64,000 nucleotides of DNA from JAEZPW01 sp035629075 (GTDB taxonomy: Bacteria > Acidobacteriota > Terriglobia > Terriglobales > Acidobacteriaceae): contig DASPIK010000099.1 of NCBI GenBank assembly GCA_035629075.1, positions 1-64,000 on the forward strand. The letters are read 5' to 3'. Made by a program: the position numbers and the translations under genes. Below are positions 43,652 through 51,401 of this stretch, one piece after another. How positions within the stretch are numbered: position 1 is the first letter of the stretch; the number at the start of each line of letters is the position of its first letter. Below the pieces are notes generated by a model. The model was not told where the DNA came from, did no database searches, and saw nothing but the letters and a program-made list of their open reading frames with translations.

Positions 43652-44515
43652 TTAAGCAACCTTGCGCGCGTTTGGATTCATGCTGTGTAGCCGTGGTTCT
43701 GGAGGAGCCAGCTCTGGCTCTGGACCCATCGGGGTGGGTCGCTCAAGGTATCGCACTTCACCACCATCCACGTTCCCTTTAGCCCAAGCGCCAGACTGGC
43801 TTTGCGTACCTTGCGAGCAATTCCAGAACGTGACCGCGGCTTCTTTGTGCTCCAGGTCGCGTGGGAACGACACCGGGACTGGCGTCGATTCAATTCCATC
43901 GCGCTGCACTTCCTCAATCGCTCGGAGCCACTGGAACTGGTGAAAAGTATCCCGGGCGATCAGGAACGACAACAAGTCTCGCACGCCGGGGTCGTCGGTC
44001 ATCTCATAGAGTCTCGTCGCTTGCAGTCTGCCTTGCGATTCAGCGGTGACATTGGCGCGAAAGTCCGCCAATAGATTGCCGCTGGCAATGATGTACCGGG
44101 AGGTCCAAGGGTATCCGACGCTGTCTGTAGCGGAGGCCCCACCGCCGGTCACAATGAAGTGCTGCGGATTGGTAGCTGCAACCGCCAAGTCATCCGAGCT
44201 GGCTCCTCCCATAACGCCTCCGACGATCGGGTGTTTGGCCGCGGCTTCCTGCTCGGAGACAGGTGCCTTTTCCAGCAGTCGCGCGATCATGGTCGCGAGC
44301 ATCTCGACGTGTGCGAGCTCTTCAGTTCCTATGTCCAGGATCATGTCCCGGTACTTTGCGGGGCCGCGGCAGTTATATCCTTGAAACAGATACTGCATCG
44401 AAACGGTTATCTCGCCCCACTGCCCACCCAGTATCTCCTGTAATTTCTTTGCGTAAACGGGATCTGGATTGGACGGTTTGGCGTTGTATTGCATGCGCTT
44501 GTCGTGGAAGAACAT
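43652..44515 (-). CDS. manganese catalase
   Basis: This 287-residue dimanganese catalase has a four-helix ferritin-like core with GTEELAHVEMLATM (Glu and His ligands), then ESQGRLQATRLYEMTDDPGV and IARDTFHQFQWLRA with the remaining Glu and His ligands. It also has the C-terminal extension typical of the family (FWNCSQG). It breaks down hydrogen peroxide in the cytoplasm. AAGGAG lies seven bases before ATG 44515. The gene stands alone, and a 10-bp inverted repeat upstream might bind a regulator. Confidence 0.96.
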   Translation of the reverse strand: MFFHDKRMQYNAKPSNPDPVYAKKLQEILGGQWGEITVSMQYLFQGYNCRGPAKYRDMILDIGTEELAHVEMLATMIARLLEKAPVSEQEAAAKHPIVGGVMGGASSDDLAVAATNPQHFIVTGGGASATDSVGYPWTSRYIIASGNLLADFRANVTAESQGRLQATRLYEMTDDPGVRDLLSFLIARDTFHQFQWLRAIEEVQRDGIESTPVPVSFPRDLEHKEAAVTFWNCSQGTQSQSGAWAKGNVDGGEVRYLERPTPMGPEPELAPPEPRLHSMNPNARKVA

Positions 44516-44541
44516 CGCAATCTCCTTAGAGTTGTGCGTTG

Positions 44542-44609
44542 AGGTGGCAACTTAGGGTGGCGGATGTCGAAGCGTTGTGACGATGGTGCGAATTTTGAGG
44601 TTGCCACCT
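44542..44609. repeat. spaced inverted repeat upstream of Mn-catalase
   Basis: AGGTGGCAAC (44542-44551) and GTTGCCACCT (44600-44609) are perfect inverted copies 48 bases apart, 27-94 bases upstream of the catalase start. They could be paired operator half-sites or a long-loop hairpin. Confidence 0.55.
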
Positions 44610-44701
44610 AAGGCTGTCGAATCGAGCGGTTCGGCCGTGGGTAGATGAGAAGCGTCAGAGAAGTTCAGATCTCAAAACGGTGAGTAGCGAGGCGGCCAAC
44701 G

Positions 44702-46207
44702 TCACTTCGCTTCAGAGATGGCTGGTTTTGGGGCGTATAGAAGCACCCGAACGAGCCTGAAATTTCGCTGCTCTACAAGACTGTAGTACTCCGTAAGTAC
44801 GGCTTTCGAAGCCTGTACTTGCGGGTCACTCAATCCTTGCGGCCGAGCGTAAGTGATAACCCAAAGTCTTCGATGCCGCGCAGCGACATCCGCGATAGAC
44901 CTGCGTTCTGCAATCGCTGATGCGGGAACGTCTGTAACCCGTTTGGGATCGGAGCGCAATTTGTAATAGCTGAATGGTCCTTCTGACCACCAGGGAACCA
45001 CGGCTACCGCATCTGTTGGCTGCGAATGGGACATTACGTAGGCAGTCGCATCTCGCCAGTTCTCTTTCGGGCGGGTATAACGAACAACAATGAATGCCAG
45101 TGAGAGCACGACGGCTGCCCCGATCAGCAAGTGCCTTCTGCGAGTTGCAATCTGTGTGGAACCGATACTTGCCAGCAGCACGCACGCAGGCACTGATACG
45201 AGCAGGTAACGTGGCACCAGCATTGGTCGTTTCAGCGAGAGTATCAGTGCCAAGATAACTGGTACTACGGCCCAACAAATGACCAGCGCCATAGGCCATG
45301 TTTGTCGAGTTCGTTGACGTGCTTGCTTGAGCCGCGCGAAATAGAGAATGCCGAAGCACCAAAGCACGGCATAAACAGGTAGGGCGGTTGGGCTGCCCGC
45401 AAACTCTGAAAACACGTTGACCATTTGCCCGAGGCTTGGTTTCGGAATCCAGTCGACCTGCTGTCCCTTGTTGGTCAGGACGAAAACAACCGCGGGAGCA
45501 ACGCATAAAAGGATGGCTGCAGCGGTGGCGAGTAGTTTCTTCCAACGTACGATGCGAGGCGGCGTCCACCAGAGGGAAAACCACTGCGACACGACAACCA
45601 GACCGCCAAAAAAATGGGTGTACACCGCGAGCACGGAACAGACCCAATACAAAAACCAGTAGCGGTTCCGTCGTTCTTCTATCGCGAGCAGCAGTGCGAG
45701 CGTGGAAGCCGCGGCAAAAAAGACCACCATAGTGTAGCCGCGAAGTTCTTGTGAATATCCGACGTGGGCACCATGCACAGCCAGCAGTATGGCTGCGATT
45801 TTGCCAGCGCGTTCGTTGCACAAGCGTTTGCCTAGAGCGTAGACGATCGGAACAGTCGCTACTGCAGGGGCCACAGAGATTAGTCGCAGGTATATCTCGC
45901 TCGTCCCTCCTTGAATCCACACGCGCAGCAGGGCGAAGTAGAAGACCATATTAAACTCGCCCTGCCAGAGCCCGCGGATCCATTCGCTCCAACGAGTGAT
46001 TGGTAGACCACCAGCCCAGGCGTCCGCGAAGGCAACTCCCTCGTCCAGCCAAAAGCTTTTTCCAAGAAACAAAACTCTCAATAACAGGGAGAGGGCGATC
46101 ACACCCCAAATGCTCGTGACGGCATCGTTGCGTGTTCGGGATGTCGCCTCCGCGATAGCGGTAGGTGTCTGCTTGTCCTCATGTCGCACGTGCGAACGCA
46201 ACTCCAC
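44702..46207 (-). CDS. GT39/ArnT-like polytopic glycosyltransferase
   Basis: This 501-residue membrane protein has about 10-12 helices. The first periplasmic loop contains FWLDEGVAFADAW, the Asp-Glu pair expected in GT-C enzymes such as ArnT, PMT and the PMT_2 family, followed by HVGYSQELRGYT. A soluble C-terminal part (about 400-501) follows. These enzymes use polyprenyl-phosphate sugars to glycosylate lipid or protein on the periplasmic side. No partner gene lies next to it; the acceptor is unknown. Confidence 0.88.
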   Translation of the reverse strand: MELRSHVRHEDKQTPTAIAEATSRTRNDAVTSIWGVIALSLLLRVLFLGKSFWLDEGVAFADAWAGGLPITRWSEWIRGLWQGEFNMVFYFALLRVWIQGGTSEIYLRLISVAPAVATVPIVYALGKRLCNERAGKIAAILLAVHGAHVGYSQELRGYTMVVFFAAASTLALLLAIEERRNRYWFLYWVCSVLAVYTHFFGGLVVVSQWFSLWWTPPRIVRWKKLLATAAAILLCVAPAVVFVLTNKGQQVDWIPKPSLGQMVNVFSEFAGSPTALPVYAVLWCFGILYFARLKQARQRTRQTWPMALVICWAVVPVILALILSLKRPMLVPRYLLVSVPACVLLASIGSTQIATRRRHLLIGAAVVLSLAFIVVRYTRPKENWRDATAYVMSHSQPTDAVAVVPWWSEGPFSYYKLRSDPKRVTDVPASAIAERRSIADVAARHRRLWVITYARPQGLSDPQVQASKAVLTEYYSLVEQRNFRLVRVLLYAPKPAISEAK

Positions 46208-46345
46208 TCTCCATGTATCTCGGACGCTGCTTTATCTAAGCACATCGGTTCATGCTGTGCTAGAAGTCACGTGCGCGGGATGACGACCTACATGCGCTCG
46301 AATGGACGAGTAAAAGCTTTCGTTTGCATTAACACGCTAAACGAA

Positions 46346-46377
46346 AAGGCCGCCGGCAACGCTGGCGGCCTTCTCTT
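46346..46377. terminator. intrinsic terminator
   Basis: AAGGCCGCC (46346-46354), loop GGCAACGCT, GGCGGCCTT (46364-46372), with CTCTTC on the plus side and TTCGTTT on the minus side. It probably ends the minus-strand transcript from 46609-47709. Confidence 0.75.
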
Positions 46378-46524
46378 CAAGGGAGAATAGTTCCGACGGA
46401 GGCTAGACCGTCAAAACTTGTTGCGGAAATCTTAAGAGCCTGAAAGTTGGAGTGTCAAGCGATTTTTGGATATTAAATACCTTTGTTTTCAATAACTTAA
46501 CTTTTGAAAACCATTTTGACGACA

Positions 46525-46541
46525 GTGACAAAAAATGTCAC
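46525..46541. promoter_or_regulatory. 17-bp palindrome, possible operator
   Basis: GTGACA-AAAAA-TGTCAC is a perfect inverted repeat inside the AT-rich gap, 68-84 bases past the stop of the 46609 gene. The half-site resembles those of dimeric helix-turn-helix regulators, but no flanking promoter is clear. Confidence 0.4.
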
Positions 46542-46608
46542 ATCCCCAGCTCTTTCTACCATAAGACTACTGTTTTCAGAAGTTTACACTTGAGTAGCGC
46601 CAAACTCG

Positions 46609-47709
46609 CTACTTCGGCAGGTGTAGCTGGATGATCTCCATGTCTTCCGGCCGATCAAAAACTTTGCCGGGGAAAAAGCGCTTAACGAGCAGACGCACTC
46701 CACCAAAAGCTACTCCGATGCCCAGTGCGACGAGCATCAACATGCCGACAAGGATGACAAGGTTCACGAGGAAGTTAGCTACGTTGTCTTTCTTGCTGAA
46801 GTACGTATTCTCGTTCCAGGTGATGTCAGCGTCGTAGTTCACCGAAGCCAGTAGTGACTTCGCTTCCGACGAAGAAATCCTTCCGGCTGTCAACACCACC
46901 ATTGGCCCTGTACGCTTTGCCTCAAACGGAGCTGCCAGCTCTGGGTTCGACGTAGCGGGAGGGTTCTGGTTCAATGCCGTGATTTGCCGCAGGCGTTCAC
47001 CAGCAATGGCCGGGGTTGGATACGAGATGAGCATCAGCGTAGCGGTGCCCGCGCTGCTGTTGTATTGGCCGAGCACAACCTCAGCACCCTGCGCGAATCC
47101 GACTACATGTTCAGGGATCGGCGATCCTGCCCTTGCGAGTCCAACCGGACCTGTTACGTACTTGGCTGAGTTCTTGACGTATGACTGCCTGGGAAGATAA
47201 GTAGGCAAGATCGGCAGATTTTTGGCTGGACCCTGCGCTTGTGGCAGCATCGATGCCAACTCGCGAAGTTCGCCAGCCGTCATCGCTGTGATACGGTCCA
47301 ACGTGACCTGCACGAGCACGTTGCTTCTGTAAAAAAGCACACGATTGTTCAACGAGGCGCCAAGAGACTCGCCCGGTTTTCCGCCCATATCGACTGGGGT
47401 CATCTCGGGCTCTTTGTAGAGTGTGAACGCACCGTATGCTCCGGTTGCGTCCGCAAAGCGTGCTGCCCGAACAGTGATCTTCCTTTCAGGCCGCGTGTAC
47501 TCAGAAGTCTCGAGATCCGTGAATCCTTCCTCTTTCAGCAGCGCTGCATTGGTTGGATCGGCGATAGCGGGATCTGTACTGGTGGTGCTGGACGCTTTCG
47601 TCCAGCCGGCGAACTCGTTGGGCAACAAGGTGGGCGAGTCGGCGGCCAGACCGCTGGGGACGAGCGACGCAACGATTGCGATTGTCAAAAATATAAGTAC
47701 ACGTTTCAT
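46609..47709 (-). CDS. exported membrane-anchored protein, DUF6599-like
   Basis: This 366-residue protein has a signal peptide (MKRVLIFLTIAIVASLVPSG), a periplasmic region of about 290 residues with two similar lobes and one C-terminal transmembrane helix (FLVNLVILVGMLMLVALGIG), followed by a short basic cytoplasmic tail. The segment GAYGAFTLYKEPEM is of the type seen in DUF6599-like acidobacterial proteins; no function is known. Start choice is uncertain: ATG 47709 opens the signal peptide, and an in-frame ATG lies 15 bases upstream; neither has a good ribosome-binding site. Confidence 0.8.
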   Translation of the reverse strand: MKRVLIFLTIAIVASLVPSGLAADSPTLLPNEFAGWTKASSTTSTDPAIADPTNAALLKEEGFTDLETSEYTRPERKITVRAARFADATGAYGAFTLYKEPEMTPVDMGGKPGESLGASLNNRVLFYRSNVLVQVTLDRITAMTAGELRELASMLPQAQGPAKNLPILPTYLPRQSYVKNSAKYVTGPVGLARAGSPIPEHVVGFAQGAEVVLGQYNSSAGTATLMLISYPTPAIAGERLRQITALNQNPPATSNPELAAPFEAKRTGPMVVLTAGRISSSEAKSLLASVNYDADITWNENTYFSKKDNVANFLVNLVILVGMLMLVALGIGVAFGGVRLLVKRFFPGKVFDRPEDMEIIQLHLPK

Positions 47710-47857
47710 GGGAAGCATCTTCAATGATACGGCAGTGAAGATATGGTAGTAGCCTGAAATCCTCTACCCATTAGACTCCTAAGCTCAAGCGAAAGTTTCT
47801 AGCGGGCGGAATCTAGCTGTGCTGGCCGTTGAAGTAGCCGGATAGAGTTGCAAAAGG

Positions 47858-50098
47858 TTATTGGTCTGAGTCGTCGATCCGCTTCGCGCCTCTGCTCGCA
47901 ACCGAGGGCGCCGATGACCTTCCGGCAACCTTGATGCCGCTCAGCCCGTTCACATACCGCTCAACACCTCTAAACAGGTAATCAGCTATCTTCTGTCGTT
48001 GTTGCGGCGACTTCAGGCGTTTTTCATCTGTCGGGTTGGAGAGAAAAGAAATCTCGGCCAGAATCGACGGCATATTCGCGCCAATCAGCACGATAAATGG
48101 AGCCTTCTTGACGCCCCTGTTGCGCACTGCGGGAGTCGCTGCCGAAATGCCGGAATAGAGTGATCTCTGCACCTCAGCAGCGAACTCACGCGACTCGTCG
48201 ATCTTGTCCTTCAGGGTGATCTTCTTCACCAAGTCCTGCAGTTCGTGGATTGACTTCGCGCTCACGGCGTTCTCACGGGCTGCGACCTCAAGCGCTTCCG
48301 GCGACGATGTGAAATTCAGGTAGTAGGTTTCAACGCCGCGTGCGTCAGGGTCGTTGCTAGCGTTGGCGTGGATGGAGATGAACATGTCCGCCTGCGCCTG
48401 GTTGGCGATGGCCGTGCGGGTCTCGAGCGGTACGAAAGTATCGTCGTTCCGGGTGTAAACGACTTCAGCTTGCATTTTGCTCTCGAGTAGCTTTCCCAGG
48501 CGCAACGCTACGTCGAGAACGAGATCTTTCTCCTGATAGCCGTTTGGACCAATGGTTCCGGTGTCGTGTCCACCGTGGCCGGCGTCAACAACAATTTTCC
48601 CGATCTTCAGACCAAGCGCTCGGATCAAAGAGCGCTGACCATTGGCAGTTGGCCTGGCTTCGCGTGCGGTGATTGTGTCTTCGGACTGCCGCTTGCGGCG
48701 CTTGGGTTTCGCGGCAGCCTCTTCTCGCGGAGCAACGGACTCGAAGGTTGGTTCGGTTGTCGGCTTAGTTGTAGCTTTGAGTTCCGGTTGTGTAGCTTTC
48801 GCAGCCGCGATCGTAGTGTCCTCGGCTGCGGCGTCTCCTTCGGTTCCCTTCAGGGACTGCTCCAGCGCCGCGATCTTTTGTTCAGCCGCCTTGACCTCTG
48901 GCGTGTCAGACTTCGCTTCGCTGATTTCTGGCTTTGCTTTCGAAGGCTCACTCGATCCGGCTTCGGTGTTTGTCACGCCTGAAGCCGAAGAACTCTGTGG
49001 GGTGCTCGTCGCGGATTCTTGCTCAGCCTCGCTGCGTTTGCTCGCGATCAGGGTCTGACGTTTCTGAGACTTTTTGCCATGAATGTCGATTATCAGCCGA
49101 TAGGGATTAGGCAGAAGGAATGCCGAGTAATCGGAAACATCGGCGACGTCCAGCACGATGCGGGTCATGCCGCGTTGGAATTGAGCCACACGTATCTTGC
49201 GCAGGAAACCATCCTGCACGTCGAACGTTTTGCCCACGAGCGTGGAAGCCAGCTTGGTGTCGTGCAGGTCGAAAAATATCCGGTCCGGATTCGCGATGCG
49301 CCCGGCTTCGTACCTCACTTCCGTATCAAGATCGATTGCCACTCGCGTGTAATCGGGAGTGGACCAATGACGGATGCCGGTCACCAAGGGCAGCGGTATC
49401 GCTTTTTCAGCCTTCTCGTCCGAGTCCTGTTCCTGCTTGGAAATCGCACGGTCGAGTGACGCCTTTTCTGAAGAACCCGCATTGTCGCCCTTCTCTTTGT
49501 TTGCCTGATCTTTCGAGCGCTCAGATTTGGCGACTGCTGCACGCTTTTTTCGTGATGGGTTCTCGATCTCGGCCAGCGTCTTCCGCGCGTCGTCCTTCAG
49601 TTCGGACCGCGGATACCGTTTCAGGAACTCCTGAAGGGTCGCCTTGGCTCGTTCCTTGTCGTTGAGGTCTTCGTAGTAGATTTGTCCGATAGTGAAGAGT
49701 GCTTCGACTTGGTACTTGCTTCCGGGATACTCACGGCGCAGAAACTCGTATTGTCCAATGGCGGCCTGCAGCATCTTGGAGTCGTTGGATTCTCGCCCGA
49801 CTTCGGCCAGAAGTTCCGCCACCGCGACAACTGCATTGTCGGCATTCGCCGATGTAGGGGACGTGTAATAGACGCGACGATAGGCGTCGATAACACGCTG
49901 GTATTCCCGGCGGGTACGATCGGCCTCAGGCTTGCCGTTCAGGGCCTCCCGGAGCTTTTGTGCTTTAACGAAGTACTGGCGCGCCTGCTGTTTCTGCTTT
50001 GCGACGTTGCGGGCAAAGATGGGGGAACTTATGGGTACGGCAAGCAGAAGCGCCGCGGCCACCAATCTCAGCAATCGCTTTGTCACCCGCAACTTCAA
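47858..50098 (-). CDS. amiC: N-acetylmuramoyl-L-alanine amidase with TPR and AMIN domains
   Basis: This 746-residue exported enzyme has a signal peptide (about 1-29, IFA-R), a TPR/outer-membrane-assembly-like helical region (about 35-180), a charged linker, an AMIN domain (about 240-345), a long low-complexity Glu/Lys/Ser/Ala linker and a C-terminal Amidase_3 domain. Zinc ligands and the catalytic Glu are recognisable in DAGHGGHDTG, YQEKDL, SIHANA and ILAEISFLSN. It splits the septal peptidoglycan amide bond during cell separation. The TPR region is an extra not found in E. coli AmiC. The lytic transglycosylase gene lies 98 bases upstream on the same strand, a plausible operon. Confidence 0.94.
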   Translation of the reverse strand: MKLRVTKRLLRLVAAALLLAVPISSPIFARNVAKQKQQARQYFVKAQKLREALNGKPEADRTRREYQRVIDAYRRVYYTSPTSANADNAVVAVAELLAEVGRESNDSKMLQAAIGQYEFLRREYPGSKYQVEALFTIGQIYYEDLNDKERAKATLQEFLKRYPRSELKDDARKTLAEIENPSRKKRAAVAKSERSKDQANKEKGDNAGSSEKASLDRAISKQEQDSDEKAEKAIPLPLVTGIRHWSTPDYTRVAIDLDTEVRYEAGRIANPDRIFFDLHDTKLASTLVGKTFDVQDGFLRKIRVAQFQRGMTRIVLDVADVSDYSAFLLPNPYRLIIDIHGKKSQKRQTLIASKRSEAEQESATSTPQSSSASGVTNTEAGSSEPSKAKPEISEAKSDTPEVKAAEQKIAALEQSLKGTEGDAAAEDTTIAAAKATQPELKATTKPTTEPTFESVAPREEAAAKPKRRKRQSEDTITAREARPTANGQRSLIRALGLKIGKIVVDAGHGGHDTGTIGPNGYQEKDLVLDVALRLGKLLESKMQAEVVYTRNDDTFVPLETRTAIANQAQADMFISIHANASNDPDARGVETYYLNFTSSPEALEVAARENAVSAKSIHELQDLVKKITLKDKIDESREFAAEVQRSLYSGISAATPAVRNRGVKKAPFIVLIGANMPSILAEISFLSNPTDEKRLKSPQQRQKIADYLFRGVERYVNGLSGIKVAGRSSAPSVASRGAKRIDDSDQ

Positions 50099-50196
50099 AT
50101 GGCCCTTTTCACGTTCAGTGTTGCTCTGATTTTGACCCAGAATTCACCGGCGGGCAATCAGCAATCCGGATGCGAACGCCTCTTTCAATATCCCGA

Positions 50197-51105
50197 CTAA
50201 TCCTCGTTCGTGATGACTATCTTTCCTTCGCCATCACGAAACATCCTCGCCGGTGCCGCGGAACTCTTGTTGGAAGAAGGCCGAAACGCCACTGCGCTGC
50301 TGCCGTTCCAATACATGTTCGTGATCTGCTTCACGTAATTCTGGGTCTCAGGGTAACGAGGCACACCATTGCTGCGTGCAACTGCTCCGGGTCCGGCGTT
50401 GTAGGCAGCGAGCGACAGCTTTATGTCGCCACCATAGTTGTTCATCAGACTCTTCAAATGGCGGACGCCCGCGTCGACGTTCTGTGCGGGATCGAACGGG
50501 TTGGCGACTTTGAGCTCGCGAGCGGTTCCCGGCATTAGCTGCATCAATCCCATAGCTCCCTTACGGGAAAGCGCTCGCGGATTGAAATTCGATTCGACTT
50601 TGATAACTGCGCGGACGAGGTTGGGATCGACACCGTGCCGCTTCGCTGCCTGTTCAATCGCACTGTCAATCTCTGCCGTGGTGACAGCAAACCCGCGTGC
50701 AAGATTGCGGTAGTTAGGGTTGACAAGGCGTGGAGCCGTCTTGGCCGTCGGTTTGCTGCCGGGCCGCGAATGCACGTAGCTGACGACCTCTTCGGCAGCG
50801 GTCTGGGCTGCTTTCATTGCCGATGGCGTCGGTGGCGGTACAGGCTTCCATGAACCCTCCCGCGAACTCCAGTACACGAGCACGCTTCTTCGGTGCGCAG
50901 GCGCTGCTTTCGTTGATACACGTTGCTCGCGAGGGGCGTTAACGTAAACGGTTTTACCGTTTTCGTGCACGGGCATAATGCCGTCGCCCTCCGACTCCGC
51001 TGCTATCAGAACTGAGGAGGAAAGGAAGGCCGTCGCGAGCGCCAAAGCCTGGGCGGCCTTAACGCAGCGATGGTTACCCCTTTTGTATTGGAGGTCTTTG
51101 CCCAT
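50197..51105 (-). CDS. lytic transglycosylase (SLT family)
   Basis: This 302-residue exported protein has an N-terminal hydrophobic signal (about 15-36) and a short extracytoplasmic linker with VHENGKTVYVNAP. A C-terminal SLT/goose-lysozyme-like domain follows, with catalytic Glu in IKVESNFNP, then GAMGLMQLMPGTA and LAAYNAGPGAV. It cuts glycan strands of peptidoglycan, leaving 1,6-anhydro-MurNAc. The downstream amidase gene in the same direction supports a shared cell-wall remodelling role. Confidence 0.94.
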   Translation of the reverse strand: MGKDLQYKRGNHRCVKAAQALALATAFLSSSVLIAAESEGDGIMPVHENGKTVYVNAPREQRVSTKAAPAHRRSVLVYWSSREGSWKPVPPPTPSAMKAAQTAAEEVVSYVHSRPGSKPTAKTAPRLVNPNYRNLARGFAVTTAEIDSAIEQAAKRHGVDPNLVRAVIKVESNFNPRALSRKGAMGLMQLMPGTARELKVANPFDPAQNVDAGVRHLKSLMNNYGGDIKLSLAAYNAGPGAVARSNGVPRYPETQNYVKQITNMYWNGSSAVAFRPSSNKSSAAPARMFRDGEGKIVITNED

Positions 51106-51355
51106 TCAGAGTGTTCGCATCTGCTCCTGCATTGCAGCTAGGCTTCCCGGCGCACGAGACAACTGCACGGTAATAACAAGCAGACTTCGTCCAGAGTGCC
51201 GCCATTATAGGAACGCCGCACAAGCGTCAACAACACCTATTTACCTGAGAATCAAGGGAGTGAAGAGATAACGAAGGTACTAGACTAACGAGGGTCAGGA
51301 CGAGGAATTCGGGTCTGGGTGGGATTCGACTGATTCTCTCTTCTACTATGAATAA

Positions 51356-51384
51356 ACCTCGTCCAAGCGGAACTTGGACGAGGT
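51356..51384 (-). terminator. intrinsic terminator of alaS
   Basis: On the minus strand ACCTCGTCCAAG and CTTGGACGAGGT form a perfect 12-bp stem around TTCCG, followed by TTATTC. It lies 17 bases after the alaS stop. Confidence 0.92.
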
Positions 51385-51401
51385 ATCCACAAGTTATAGC
51401 T

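Larger units (their letters stand above)
46208..46608. other. AT-rich intergenic region
   Basis: A 401-base gap. The first part carries a terminator (46346-46377). Bases from about 46430 to 46600 are markedly AT-rich compared with the rest of the window and contain the palindrome at 46525-46541. A 60-codon open frame from 46452 has unusual composition and no ribosome-binding site, so I do not call it. Confidence 0.6.

Noticed and set aside
46452..46634. 60-codon frame in the AT-rich gap
   Set aside because: No ribosome-binding site, and it runs into the 3' end of a real gene on the other strand; it is open only because the region is AT-rich.
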